Assembly (NCBI GenBank): GCA_964484765.1 | Contig: CAZAGI010000019.1 | Coordinates: forward strand, 44,311 to 108,310 | Source of the DNA: DSVQ01 sp964484765 | Lineage (GTDB): Bacteria > Planctomycetota > Planctomycetia > Planctomycetales > Planctomycetaceae | Direction of reading: 5' to 3' | DNA: 64,000 bases | Part shown: piece by piece, positions 8,302-17,273 of the stretch | Layout of the letters: each line of letters starts with the position of its first letter | How positions within the stretch are numbered: the stretch's first letter is position 1 | Notes under the pieces: generated by a model | Database searches by the model: none | The model's input: only the letters and a program-made list of their open reading frames with translations | What the model was told of the DNA's origin: nothing | Program-made: the position numbers and the translations under genes

Positions 8302-10758
8302 GTGAAGATTTTTTCCTTCTTCATCGCTGTCATGTTCGTGACCAATTCTGTGGTCGTCGCCGATGCCCCGGCGCTACGGGTAATTCCACCCGAGGTGACA
8401 TTAAAAGGGAACTTTGCACAGACACAGTTGCTGATCACTCCCGGCACTGAATCACCGACAGAGCGCACCACCGATTTCACGCCGACCTGTGTCTTTGCGT
8501 CTTCGGATGAAGCCGTGGTGACAGTGTCGGCATCGGGGCGACTCATCCCGCGCGGCAACGGAACCGCCACCGTTATGGTACAGCGCGAAGGATTGACGGG
8601 ATCGGTCGCTGTCACGGTGACGGATGTCATCGACGCGCCGGTCGTTGATTACTACGAACAAGTCCGCCCGGTGCTGGTCAAAGCCGGTTGTGCGATGGCG
8701 GCGTGTCATGCGGCGCAGCACGGGCAGGGCGGATTCAAACTGACGGTGTTCGGTTTCGATGCCGCTGCCGACCGGGCGGCGATCGCGCGCGAAGGTCTCG
8801 GACGTAGAATCAACCCACTGCTCCCAGCAGACAGTTTACTGCTTCGTAAGCCGACGATGCAGACGCCGCACGGTGGTGGCCGACGGTTGATCGCCGGGTC
8901 GCGCGATTACGATTTGCTCGCGACATGGATCAAGGGCGGTGCTCCCGGTCCCGCGGCGAAAGAACCGGTGATTGAAAAACTCGTCGTCACCCCGAATGAA
9001 CGTGCGGGGGAACCCGGTTTGAAACAGCAGTTGCGCGTCGAAGCCCACTATGCGGGGCAACCGCCGCGCGATGTCACAGCGTGGTGCAAGTTCGATTCGC
9101 TCGATGACGGCGTGGTGCAGGTCACCGGCGATGGTCTCTGCACGGTCGTCGGTCGCGGGCAAGCCCCGGTCATGGTCCGTTATGAAGGCCAGGCGGACAT
9201 CTGCACCTACATCATTCCCTATGGCCCGCCCGCAACCCTCGCCGGTTGGACCGATCAGAACTTCATCGACACGCTGGCGACCGAAAAATTCCGCGAACTT
9301 GGCATTGAACCGTCCGGACTGTGTGATGACGCCACTTTCCTGCGACGCATCTTTCTCGATGCCAATGGCACATTGCCAACCGCGGACGAGATCAACGAAT
9401 TCGCCGCCGATTCTGATCCGCAGAAGCGCGCGAAGTGGATCGACCGCGTCTTGGGTCTGAGCGATCATCCACAGCGTTCGATTTACAACGATCGGTATGC
9501 GTCGTACTGGACGCTGAAATGGTCGGACCTGCTGCGCAACAACAGCCGCGATTTGCAGGACCAGGGCATGTGGGCGCTGCACAACTGGATCAAAGGTCAG
9601 TTTCGCGAGAACGTCACTTTCGACAAGTTCGTCAACCAGTTGGTGCAGGGGAAGGGTTCCGTCTTCTCCAACGGCCCCGCGAGTTTCTTTCTCGTCAACA
9701 ACACGCCAAACGAGATGGCGGAATCGACAGCCCAGCTTTTCCTCGGTTCGCGGCTGCAATGTGCCCAGTGCCATCACCATCCGTTCGAGAAATACGGGCA
9801 GGATGACTACTACGCTTTCGCGGCGTTCTTTGCCCGCGTGGGAATCAAAACCAGCCAGGAATTCGGCCTCTTCGGCGGCGAGCGCGTCGTCATCGCCCGT
9901 ACTGGTGGGGAAGTCCGGCAGCCGCGCACGGGACAGGTGATGAAGCCGAAACCGCTCGACGGTGACGCCGCAGAGAACACGCTCGACCGCCGCATTGCTC
10001 TCGCTCAATGGATGACCGCGCCCACCAACGAAGCATTTTCCAAGGCAGTGGTGAATCGGTACGTCAGCTATCTGCTCGGTCGCGGTCTGGTCGAACCGGT
10101 GGATGATCTGCGGCCGACCAATCCACCGACGAACGTCGCCCTGATGAAAGCTCTCTCTGACGATTTCACCAAGTCCGGATTCGACCTGAAGCATCTCGTC
10201 AAGACGATCATGTCGAGCCGGTTGTATCAGTTGGATTCGCAACCCACGGCCCAGAACGCGGCGGACAATCGGTTCTACAGCCACTTCACCGTGCGGCGGC
10301 TCGGGGCGGAAGCATTGCTGGACGCCATCGATTTTGCCGCCGGGACGCAGACGAAGTTCAAAGACCTGCCGGCGGGGACGCGGGCGATTGAAATCCCGGA
10401 CGCCGAGTATCCCGACTTCTTCCTGAACACGTTCGCCAAGCCGCGGCGGGTGAGTGTCTGCGAGTGCGAACGCCCCGCCGACCCGAACCTCGCCCAGGCC
10501 CTGCACACCCTCAACGGCGATGTTCTCTCCGGCAAACTCGCGGACAAAAAAGGCCGCGTGGCGAAACTGCTCGCCGACAAAAAACTGGCACCGGAGATCA
10601 TCACCGAGTTGTATCTGAGCACTCTCAGCCGTTCGCCATCCCAGAACGAACTCACCGCCGCGGAACAACTCGTGAAGGATTACCCCGCACCGCAGGAAGG
10701 GTACGAAGACCTGCTGTGGGCGCTGATGAACAGCAAGGCGTTTCTGTTTGTGCGGTGA
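8302..10758 (+). CDS. DUF1549/DUF1553 protein with Ig-like and planctomycete cytochrome-type domains
   Basis: The product has 818 residues from GTG 8302, which has GGAGGA just upstream and opens a signal peptide (KIFSFFIAVMFVTN). An upstream in-frame ATG at 8197 adds an Arg-rich leader without a signal. Order: Ig-like/BIG2-type repeat (~25-115); a cytochrome-like segment with CAMAACH (~130-137; spacing CX4CH, not CXXCH); a second Ig-like stretch; DUF1549 (~316-520) with CAQCHHHPFE at ~488; DUF1553 (~560-810). It is an exported protein of a planctomycete-expanded family. Heme attachment at either site is untested. Confidence 0.92.
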   Translation: MKIFSFFIAVMFVTNSVVVADAPALRVIPPEVTLKGNFAQTQLLITPGTESPTERTTDFTPTCVFASSDEAVVTVSASGRLIPRGNGTATVMVQREGLTGSVAVTVTDVIDAPVVDYYEQVRPVLVKAGCAMAACHAAQHGQGGFKLTVFGFDAAADRAAIAREGLGRRINPLLPADSLLLRKPTMQTPHGGGRRLIAGSRDYDLLATWIKGGAPGPAAKEPVIEKLVVTPNERAGEPGLKQQLRVEAHYAGQPPRDVTAWCKFDSLDDGVVQVTGDGLCTVVGRGQAPVMVRYEGQADICTYIIPYGPPATLAGWTDQNFIDTLATEKFRELGIEPSGLCDDATFLRRIFLDANGTLPTADEINEFAADSDPQKRAKWIDRVLGLSDHPQRSIYNDRYASYWTLKWSDLLRNNSRDLQDQGMWALHNWIKGQFRENVTFDKFVNQLVQGKGSVFSNGPASFFLVNNTPNEMAESTAQLFLGSRLQCAQCHHHPFEKYGQDDYYAFAAFFARVGIKTSQEFGLFGGERVVIARTGGEVRQPRTGQVMKPKPLDGDAAENTLDRRIALAQWMTAPTNEAFSKAVVNRYVSYLLGRGLVEPVDDLRPTNPPTNVALMKALSDDFTKSGFDLKHLVKTIMSSRLYQLDSQPTAQNAADNRFYSHFTVRRLGAEALLDAIDFAAGTQTKFKDLPAGTRAIEIPDAEYPDFFLNTFAKPRRVSVCECERPADPNLAQALHTLNGDVLSGKLADKKGRVAKLLADKKLAPEIITELYLSTLSRSPSQNELTAAEQLVKDYPAPQEGYEDLLWALMNSKAFLFVR

Positions 10759-10935
10759 GGAAGAGGTGGCAGGTGATCGGTGATGGTTGGTCGGCAGAAA
10801 AGAGGTAAGGGATCGAGTAGTAGGGTGCGTCGTGATGCACCTCTGTGATGTGAACTTGCCCTAACATCCTGGTGCGTCGCGACGCACCCTACGGAACTGT
10901 TCGTGCGGTGAGGGGAAGGTGGCAGGTGGTAGAAG
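10748..10935. repeat. Palindromic TAGGGTGCGTCG element inside a duplicated flank
   Basis: TAGTAGGGTGCGTCGTGATG (about 10817-10836) and GGTGCGTCGCGACGCACCCT (about 10871-10890) are inverted copies of the same word. On either side lie near-identical copies of GTGCGGTGAGG...GGTGGCAGGTG (about 10750 and 10903). The left copy overlaps the last codons of the preceding gene. A single degraded copy (GTAGGGTGCATCGA) occurs near 14863. Confidence 0.7.
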
Positions 10936-10951
10936 CGTGGCAAGGTGAACT

Positions 10952-11428
10952 GTGAGAGAGTTTTTTCGAGGTTGGCGACGCAAGATTGGGCTGGCCATGC
11001 TGGTGATGGCATGCGTGTCTGCGGGGATGTGGATGAGAAGCCAGAACCATCTGGATCACCTCTCGCTCAATTTAGACGACGAGTTCATTCACGCAATCAA
11101 TTCAACACCGCACGGTATCGGCTGGATGAAGCAACGATCCCCCGGAGTGCAATGGTTCACCGGGCGAGTTCAGTTCAGCGCGTACATGATCACGCCCGAA
11201 AAATATGCTCGCATGTTTGAATCAATAGGAACGACGTGGAGCTTGTGCGGCTTCCGTAGAGGAATTGGAAAACGGGTTGTCATTTGGGTCATCCCATATT
11301 GGTCGCTCGTCCTGCCACTGACGCTGCTCTCGGCATGGCTGATTATCGGAAAGCGGAGTGCACCGGTTGACCGCACTCAGCGGGTAGCACCGGTTGACTG
11401 TCCTCAGTCTACCGGTGTCACGAAGTGA
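10952..11428 (+). CDS. Small two-span membrane protein of a planctomycete family
   Basis: The product has 158 residues, starting at GTG 10952. One membrane span lies near the N-terminus (GLAMLVMACVSAGMWMRS) and one near residues 115-135 (WSLVLPLTLLSAWLIIG), with a polar domain between. The layout FxxGWRRK - span - variable domain - WSxVLPLTLLSAxLI is one I recognise from small hypothetical planctomycete proteins. The last ~25 residues are encoded by a short DNA direct repeat (period ~32 bases, GCACCGGTTGAC), so the tail may be a recent add-on. Function unknown. Confidence 0.75.
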   Translation: MREFFRGWRRKIGLAMLVMACVSAGMWMRSQNHLDHLSLNLDDEFIHAINSTPHGIGWMKQRSPGVQWFTGRVQFSAYMITPEKYARMFESIGTTWSLCGFRRGIGKRVVIWVIPYWSLVLPLTLLSAWLIIGKRSAPVDRTQRVAPVDCPQSTGVTK

Positions 11429-11525
11429 CAAGAGGCTTCAAGATAAGCGATGTTTGGCCGAGAAGCTTCCTGCGGCTGACGCCGCCCGGGTAGGTGAGAC
11501 ACCAACCGGGGCCACCCTACTGTGG

Positions 11526-11643
11526 AGATTATCGCTTCGCGGTTTCGCGCCCCGCTGAGAATGTCCTCAGTGTCATCGAAGACACAGTGAAGCGTCCCTG
11601 ACGGGACGCGAAACCGCAAAGCGTGAATCCGTGAGATAATCGA
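11526..11643. repeat. Long inverted repeat with GCGAAACCGCAAAGCG core
   Basis: GATTATCGCTTCGCGGTTTC (from ~11528) and its counterpart GCGAAACCGCAAAGCGTGAA followed by GAGATAATCG (11608-11643) form a large imperfect hairpin with smaller internal hairpins (CTGAGAATGTCCTCAG, GTGTCATCGAAGACAC). It ends 15 bases before the next gene, so it is part of that gene's leader. A related core is at 61700. Confidence 0.7.
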
Positions 11644-11657
11644 AAAGGATCGAACCG

Positions 11658-13760
11658 ATGCTGCGAATCATTTCTGTCACGGTGGTCGCGATGCTCTCGG
11701 CATCGACGCTCCACGCCCAGACCTCGTACCCCATGGTCATGAGCCTCAAACCCGTCGCTGTGCAGGTGGGGACGACGGCGGAGTGTGAGGTGCATTCGCG
11801 GTATACGATGCTGGGGACGTTTCAGGTCTTCGTCAGCGGGACCGGTGTCACGGCGGAGGCAATTGCTCCGGAACAGCCGACGCTCAAGCCCGGTGAGAAA
11901 CCGAAGGATGTGACGAAACTCAAGCTGAAAATCACCGCGGCGGCTGACGCGCTGCCGGGCGTGCGCGAGTTCCGGCTGGCGACGCCGAACGGGGCGAGCA
12001 CGCTGGGGCAGCTCGTCATCGTGCGTGATCCCGTCGTTGCCGAAGCCGCGGACAATAACACCCGCGACCGGGCCCAGGCGGTCACGTTCCCCGCCACGTT
12101 GTGCGGCGTCATCGAAAAGGCCGAGGACTTCGACTTCTACAAGTTCACCGCGGAAGCCGGGCAGTCGCTCGCCTTCCATGTGCGGGCCCAGCGGCTGGAA
12201 GACAAGATCCACGACCTGCAGAACCACATCGACCCGATTCTCTTCCTGCGCGATGCCGCCGGGGGCGTGGTGGCGATGTCCGACAACGCATTCTTCGCCG
12301 ACCCGTTTCTGTCGCACACGTTTTCGAAGGCCGGCGAATACTTCCTCGAAATCCGCGACGTGCGGTATCAGGGAAATCAGGACTGGGAATACGCCATCGA
12401 AGTCAGCTCGCGACCGTTCGTGACGCAGATGTTTCCGATAGCCGTCCGCCCGGGTGTCGAGACGCCGATCGAGTTGTCGGGATCGCTGATTCCCGCCGGC
12501 ATGACGGCGACGGTCAACCCGCCATCGTTGGGAACCGCAGGGTTCCAGTCGATCCCCGTGAAGATCGGCGAGACCATCACCAACCCGGTGCCGGTGTATG
12601 TGACGGAAGCCCCCATCACCATCGAACCGACGACCGAGAATGATGCCGTCGCGATGGCCGCCCCGGTCACCGTGCCCGCGGTCATCACCGGCCGCATCGA
12701 AAAGCCATCGGACCTTGATGTCTACTCATTCCCCGCGACGAAAGGCCAGAAGTTCACGTTCGAAGTGCTGGCCCGGCGGCAGCAATCACAGGTTGATTCC
12801 TACCTGCGAATCCTCAACGAGAAAGAACAGACGCTGCGCGAAGACGACGACGGCCGTTTCGGCAAGCTGCAATCGGCCGACACGCTCATAGAAGGCTGGG
12901 AAGCCCCCGCCGATGGGACGTACTTCATCGAAACGCGCGACGTGCATCTCCGCGGCGGTGACGGCTTCGGTTATGTCCTGAAAATCACGCCGACGGTCCC
13001 GACGTTTGAACTGCTCGTCGATACCGACAAAACGAATCTCACACCGGGGACCAACGGGGTGCTGTTCGTCCGCGCGAACCGTAAGCACGGTTTCAAAGGG
13101 GATGTCGAACTGCACGTCGACGGTTTGCCGCCGGGCGTGACCGCAACGTGTGGCCGCGCATTGACGACAAAATATCCCGATGGGGCGATCGTGCTCACCG
13201 CGGTGCCGGATGCAAAACTCGCAGCGTCGAACCTGCGCATCTGGGGGACGGCGACGATGACGCAGGGGGAAGGGCAACCGCCGCTGGAATTCAGCGTAGA
13301 AGCGGCCCCGTATCAGGAAACGTACAACCCCGGCGGCGGCCGCGTCCACTGGCCCGCCGAGCGGCACATGGTCAACGTCGGCGCTCCGTCCGATCTGCTC
13401 GCCGTCACCATCAGCGACACCGACGTCCGCCTCAAACCGGGCGAATCGAAGAAAGTCGCCATCACCGTGCAGCGGGCCGCCGACATGAAAGCGAACGTGG
13501 TGCTCGACCTGACGTTCAACCACCTCGAACAAATCTTCGCCAGCAGCCTTCCCGACGGCATCACCATCGACAGCGGCAACAGCAAAACGCTCCTCTCCAA
13601 CGGTGCATCGGAAGGTTACATCACCATCAAAGCCGACAAAACCGCTGCCGCGGTGGAAAAACAACTCACGTGCGTAATGGCAAACCTCTCGATCAACTTC
13701 GTGATGAAAGCGACCTACGCCAGCGCTCCGTTGTGGATCAGCGTCGAGAAGGCGGAGTGA
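11658..13760 (+). CDS. Secreted protein with two PPC (pre-peptidase C-terminal) domains
   Basis: The product has 700 residues. A signal peptide ends around ASTLHAQ (residue ~21). Two regions match the bacterial pre-peptidase C-terminal pattern: ~126-250 (IEKAEDFDFYKFTAEAGQSL then GEYFLEIRDV) and ~325-444 (IEKPSDLDVYSFPATKGQKF then GTYFIETRDV). The C-terminal third is beta-rich. There is no protease domain. In planctomycetes such proteins often sit beside DUF1501 and DUF1549 genes, as here. Likely a periplasmic or surface binding protein; the ligand is unknown. Confidence 0.88.
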   Translation: MLRIISVTVVAMLSASTLHAQTSYPMVMSLKPVAVQVGTTAECEVHSRYTMLGTFQVFVSGTGVTAEAIAPEQPTLKPGEKPKDVTKLKLKITAAADALPGVREFRLATPNGASTLGQLVIVRDPVVAEAADNNTRDRAQAVTFPATLCGVIEKAEDFDFYKFTAEAGQSLAFHVRAQRLEDKIHDLQNHIDPILFLRDAAGGVVAMSDNAFFADPFLSHTFSKAGEYFLEIRDVRYQGNQDWEYAIEVSSRPFVTQMFPIAVRPGVETPIELSGSLIPAGMTATVNPPSLGTAGFQSIPVKIGETITNPVPVYVTEAPITIEPTTENDAVAMAAPVTVPAVITGRIEKPSDLDVYSFPATKGQKFTFEVLARRQQSQVDSYLRILNEKEQTLREDDDGRFGKLQSADTLIEGWEAPADGTYFIETRDVHLRGGDGFGYVLKITPTVPTFELLVDTDKTNLTPGTNGVLFVRANRKHGFKGDVELHVDGLPPGVTATCGRALTTKYPDGAIVLTAVPDAKLAASNLRIWGTATMTQGEGQPPLEFSVEAAPYQETYNPGGGRVHWPAERHMVNVGAPSDLLAVTISDTDVRLKPGESKKVAITVQRAADMKANVVLDLTFNHLEQIFASSLPDGITIDSGNSKTLLSNGASEGYITIKADKTAAAVEKQLTCVMANLSINFVMKATYASAPLWISVEKAE

Positions 13761-13930
13761 ATACAGTGGATCAGCAAACGGTTGATCGCATTCCAGTCAG
13801 CGTGATTGCCCAGCGTTCAAACGGGACATGCTCGAAACTCGAAAGGATTGATCCTTGCGCTTTCCGCGCGTGAAGGTGATGGGCACCGAACTTGCTTAAT
13901 TTGCGCTGCACGTTGGGAGGAATCTCCCCG

Positions 13931-14587
13931 ATGTTCGCAAACTGTGCAAGCCATTCCGGAGCCTCGATTGTGGACGACTTTGTTGCCGACATTACCCGGT
14001 CGTATCTGCTTTACTTCATCATCCCGTTCTGGCTGGCTGTGGGTTTCGGGGATTACCTGTGCCATCGCCAGACCTATATCGAGCGGACCAGCGGGCTGAA
14101 GGAATCGCTGTTGCATCTCCTGATGTTTGCGGAGATCTCCGTGCCCGTGACCGTCGGCCTGCACTTTGAGATCACGTCGTTGGTCATCGTGATCATCTTG
14201 ATCACCTTCGTCATTCATGAAGTGACCGCGCTGTATGATATTTATTATGCCCAGTCACGACGGACAATCTGGCTGATTGAACTGCATATTCACAGTTATC
14301 TGGCCGTGATTCCGTTCATGGTCACGTCGTTCATTCTGTGCCTGAACTGGAGCGAGTTTACGGCCTTGCTTGGGATCGGCGAAACCCCCGCCGACTTCGG
14401 TCTGCGCTGGCGACAGCAACCGTTTAGCGTCCAGTATCACATGGCAATCTCCACGATGGCGGTCGGTTTATTAGTCCTGCCGTATCTGGAAGAAGCGTGG
14501 CGGTGCTTCCGATATCAACAACGGTTTGGCATCCCCTCCCAAGCCGATTCGGTCTTGCCGCCGACAATGGTTCCCCAGCGTCAATGA
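13931..14587 (+). CDS. Conserved multi-span integral membrane protein
   Basis: The product has 218 residues. ATG 13931 is chosen because GGGAGGAATC precedes it; a TTG at 13892 would also be in frame. Five or so hydrophobic segments are visible, including SYLLYFIIPFWLAVGFGDYL and a stretch near VIVIILITFVIHEVTALYD. The motif FGDYLCHRQTYIERTSGLKE, followed by HLLMFAE, recalls a conserved bacterial family that databases sometimes mislabel; I know of no demonstrated function. Several conserved His/Asp/Glu residues (YLCHR, HEVTALYD, ELHIHSYL) could bind metal, which is inference. Confidence 0.8.
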   Translation: MFANCASHSGASIVDDFVADITRSYLLYFIIPFWLAVGFGDYLCHRQTYIERTSGLKESLLHLLMFAEISVPVTVGLHFEITSLVIVIILITFVIHEVTALYDIYYAQSRRTIWLIELHIHSYLAVIPFMVTSFILCLNWSEFTALLGIGETPADFGLRWRQQPFSVQYHMAISTMAVGLLVLPYLEEAWRCFRYQQRFGIPSQADSVLPPTMVPQRQ

Positions 14588-14601
14588 CTCTCTCTTCCTG
14601 A

Positions 14602-14859
14602 GAAATCACAGGGTTTGCCGAGTCCGCGAGGCGAACCCTGTTTGCCCACGGTAAAGGACTAAACGATGGTTCCCGCCCCGCTTGTGATTTTGAGCGCCGC
14701 TTTCCGCCGATCACCGACGACCAGTTCATGGCGCTCTGTCCGCCGGGGACGAACCGGGAGATCGCGCTGAACGTGCGTCAGATTTTCTCGGACTGTTCTG
14801 GCATCGATTACGAACAGATTTATCCGAGTAGCCAGTTGGTTCGAGATCTCGACTTCTGA
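14602..14859 (+). pseudogene. Remnant of a second copy of the small ACP-like membrane protein
   Basis: From 14689 one frame reads FERRFPPITDDQFMALCPPG, then TNREIALNVRQIF, then QIYPSSQLVRDLDF and a stop at 14859. This aligns along its length with residues ~33-85 of the protein at 6338-6598 (FPPISDEEF, PPGTN/GPGTN, YPSSQLVRDL/HPSSRFVEDL). The frame has no ATG/GTG/TTG upstream before the stop at 14599, and the membrane span is missing; ATG 14666 is in another frame. It looks like a 5'-truncated or frameshifted paralogue. Confidence 0.65.
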
Positions 14860-15018
14860 GGCGTAGGGTGCATCGAGTCTTCGAGTTCCACTCTGCTGAG
14901 TTTCCCGGTGGCACATGATGGCCGAAGTGCGAACTCGGTTGATTGATGATCTTGGCGCAGACTAGCATGCGTCGGTCGTGAATCCATCAACTTGGGAACT
15001 CTTCAAAAGGACGGATCG

Positions 15019-15525
15019 ATGTTCTGTACGCACCAGTGGATCGTCGCCGCGGTGGTGATCGCGGGACTGAGCCAAGCTCTTTGTCCTGCGGCGTGGGCTC
15101 AATCGCCGATTCCCTACGGCGAGCCGATTTCGTTAGAGAACGCGAAGAAAGTCCTCGCGGCGGCGGAGGTCGAAGCGAAGAAGAACAACTGGCCGGTGGC
15201 GATCGCCGTCGTCGATTCATCTGGTTATCTCGTGGCATTTCAGCGGCTCGACAACACGCAGCTCGGCAGCGTGGAAGTCGCGCTGAAGAAAGCCAAAACC
15301 TCGGCGTTGTTTCGCCGCCCGACAAAGGCGTTTGAAGACGTGCTCGCCATGGGCGGCGCGAACGTGAAAGTGGTGACGCTGCCGGAAGCCTTGCCCATCG
15401 AAGGGGGCTTGCCGATCGTGCACAATGGCAAGATCATCGGCGCGATTGGTGTGTCCGGTGTGAAGTCGACAGAAGACGCCCAAGTCGCCGCCGCGGGGTT
15501 GGAGTCCCTGAAGCCGCAACCGTAA
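15019..15525 (+). CDS. GlcG/HbpS-like (DUF336) exported protein
   Basis: The product has 168 residues from ATG 15019, with AAAGGACGG upstream. The signal peptide ends at AAWAQ (~residue 29). The remainder is a DUF336 domain: ISLENAKKVLAAAEVEAKKN, WPVAIAVVDSSGYLVAFQRLD, then KTSALFRRPTKAFE and GGLPIVHNGKIIGAIGVSG. Members include HbpS, an extracellular heme-binding sensor, and GlcG of glycolate loci; many are of unknown role. Heme binding is possible but untested. It is followed by a strong bidirectional hairpin. Confidence 0.9.
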   Translation: MFCTHQWIVAAVVIAGLSQALCPAAWAQSPIPYGEPISLENAKKVLAAAEVEAKKNNWPVAIAVVDSSGYLVAFQRLDNTQLGSVEVALKKAKTSALFRRPTKAFEDVLAMGGANVKVVTLPEALPIEGGLPIVHNGKIIGAIGVSGVKSTEDAQVAAAGLESLKPQP

Positions 15526-15583
15526 ACCGGCACGGGTATGCCGGGCAGACTCCCGCCCGCCAGGCAGCGCGCGTGAAGCCTGG

Positions 15584-15621
15584 CATCAAAGGGGACCTGT
15601 GGTGACAGGTCCCCTTTGATG
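15584..15621. terminator. Perfect 17-bp hairpin between convergent genes
   Basis: CATCAAAGGGGACCTGT and ACAGGTCCCCTTTGATG are exact complements around GGTG. It lies between the convergent GlcG-like and DUF1559 genes and can terminate both. Confidence 0.8.
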
Positions 15622-15667
15622 TCGAAGTCACTCGTCCGGTTCAGCCAGGCTGTCTCGGCAGCGGCGG

Positions 15668-16714
15668 TTAGTAGTCGTTCACGGGTTGACCGTCGTTGCG
15701 CACGAGCAGTTTTGCCAGAGTCGTGGTGGTGAAGCCGAGCGGGTACGGGGCCGTGGTGACCGAGAGCTTCGCATAGTCGATGTTTTCGCTGACGAAGCGC
15801 ACGGAGCCGTCGCACACCAGGAAGTGGCAGCCGCCGACGTGGTTGCTGTTAAAGCCGCGCCGTTGATGCACGCGATTGGTGGCGGTCCAGTTGATGCCGT
15901 CGTAGGCAATTCCGTGGGCGGCGAGTGCGGCGGTTCGCACGTTGCTGCCAGCCAGATTCGTTTCCGCGCTGAAGCCGAAGACGTTGGCGGCGCCGATGGT
16001 CAGGTTTTTGAAGCGCCAGGCACGTTCACCAATCATTAATTGGTTACTGGAGCCATCGGTAATGTCTTTAAAATTAATCTTCGAATTAATGAAGCCGACG
16101 CCTTGAGCAGGGCCGTATTGGACAGCGTACACGGGCGGGGTGGTGCTGTCGGACGTTCCCGCGACCATCACGTAATTCGACAGCGAGGTGGCAATCCGAT
16201 CGGTGCCGTTCGAGGTGAGATACGCGTTGTACTGGTTCGCGTTCTGCACGGGATCGTCTGACTTGGAGTCATCGAAATCGTTGAGGGACTGGCCGGTATC
16301 GGACGGGCAGCGGAACGCGGACAGCGACGTCTGCAGGGCACTCAGGTTCCCGTTGATCAGGTTGGTTTCCAGCAGCACGTTGCCGACATTCAGGCGGTTG
16401 AACAGCGGGCCCTGATCGAGTTGCGGCAGGATGAGTGAGCCCCAGCTATACATGCTTCGTTCGACCGAATTCGCATTGGCCGACGGCGGGTTCCGCATGA
16501 TGAAGCTGGGCGGGAATGTGTTGTAGATGTCGTGATAATTGTGCATCGCCAGACCCATCTGCTTCAAATTGTTTTTGCACTGGGTCCGTCGCGCAGCTTC
16601 GCGCGCCTGTTGCACGGCGGGGAGCAGCAACGCAATGAGGATGGCGATGATGGCAATCACCACCAGCAGTTCAATCAGAGTAAATCCGCGACGCGTCCGC
16701 TGTCTCAAGTCCAT
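15668..16714 (-). CDS. DUF1559 protein with type IV pilin-like N-terminus
   Basis: The product has 348 residues. The N-terminus is a prepilin signal, RRGFTLIELLVVIAIIAIL, with cleavage expected between Gly and Phe and the conserved Glu five residues on. Then comes the DUF1559 signature QQAREAARRTQCKNNLKQMG and, near the C-terminus, a segment with HVGGCHFLVCDGSVRFVSE. It belongs to a family hugely expanded in planctomycetes and probably forms type II secretion-like pseudopili or surface structures. A carboxypeptidase-regulatory-like lipoprotein lies just upstream on the same strand, a frequent pairing. Confidence 0.95.
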   Translation of the reverse strand: MDLRQRTRRGFTLIELLVVIAIIAILIALLLPAVQQAREAARRTQCKNNLKQMGLAMHNYHDIYNTFPPSFIMRNPPSANANSVERSMYSWGSLILPQLDQGPLFNRLNVGNVLLETNLINGNLSALQTSLSAFRCPSDTGQSLNDFDDSKSDDPVQNANQYNAYLTSNGTDRIATSLSNYVMVAGTSDSTTPPVYAVQYGPAQGVGFINSKINFKDITDGSSNQLMIGERAWRFKNLTIGAANVFGFSAETNLAGSNVRTAALAAHGIAYDGINWTATNRVHQRRGFNSNHVGGCHFLVCDGSVRFVSENIDYAKLSVTTAPYPLGFTTTTLAKLLVRNDGQPVNDY

Positions 16715-16847
16715 TTTGTGTTCCTCGTCCCATGGTCAGATCGCACACCGCGCAGCACAACAAGCGCCCGCGCAACAAAAACAAAAATCTGTGATGGGGA
16801 GCACCGCCGAGCGGTCCGCGATCAGCAACGATTTGCTCACAGCGGAA

Positions 16848-17273
16848 TCAATCGACGGCTTTGAGTTTTTTTGACGGGTCTCCCTCCAGCTTAAAATCGA
16901 AGGTATTCGATCCCGCTTTCACATCCACCTTCAAATCGGACTTGCTGGATGTGTATTTGGGGTCGAGAGGTTTGGCGTCTTTCGAGCCCAGCGGCCATTC
17001 GAACATCACCGTTGTCGGGCCGACCTTCGCCCCCGGCACGCGGTGGGTGTACTCCAACTGGTATTGGCCCTGGCCATTGGTGGTGCCTGTGGCGGCACGG
17101 CCTTGGTCGGGCTTGAAGAGCACGATTACACCGACGAGAGGTTCGCCACCCAGGGTGACCGTACCGGAGACCCGACCCAACGGAGGCGTGTCGCTTCCGC
17201 CGCACCCGGAGATCCCACCACAACACAACACGGCCAACATCCACAATCCAATCGAGCGCGTGCAAGGCATCAT
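16848..17273 (-). CDS. Small lipoprotein with carboxypeptidase-regulatory-like domain
   Basis: The product has 141 residues starting at the double ATG at 17273, with AGGAAGAA upstream. The signal has a lipobox ending GISGC (Cys ~24). The mature part begins GRVSGTVTLGGEPLVGVIV and continues with TTNGQGQYQL, the transthyretin-like beta-sandwich typical of carboxypeptidase regulatory-like domains. It is probably anchored in a membrane beside the DUF1559 product encoded 133 bp downstream. The frame extends upstream to 17738 but without a signal or plausible composition, so the longer form is rejected. Confidence 0.85.
   Translation of the reverse strand: MMPCTRSIGLWMLAVLCCGGISGCGGSDTPPLGRVSGTVTLGGEPLVGVIVLFKPDQGRAATGTTNGQGQYQLEYTHRVPGAKVGPTTVMFEWPLGSKDAKPLDPKYTSSKSDLKVDVKAGSNTFDFKLEGDPSKKLKAVD

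Noticed and set aside
10959..11426. CRISPR-like array near the short direct repeats at the end of the 158-residue gene
   Set aside because: Only two copies of a ~13-base word with period ~32 and no cas genes; a simple local duplication.
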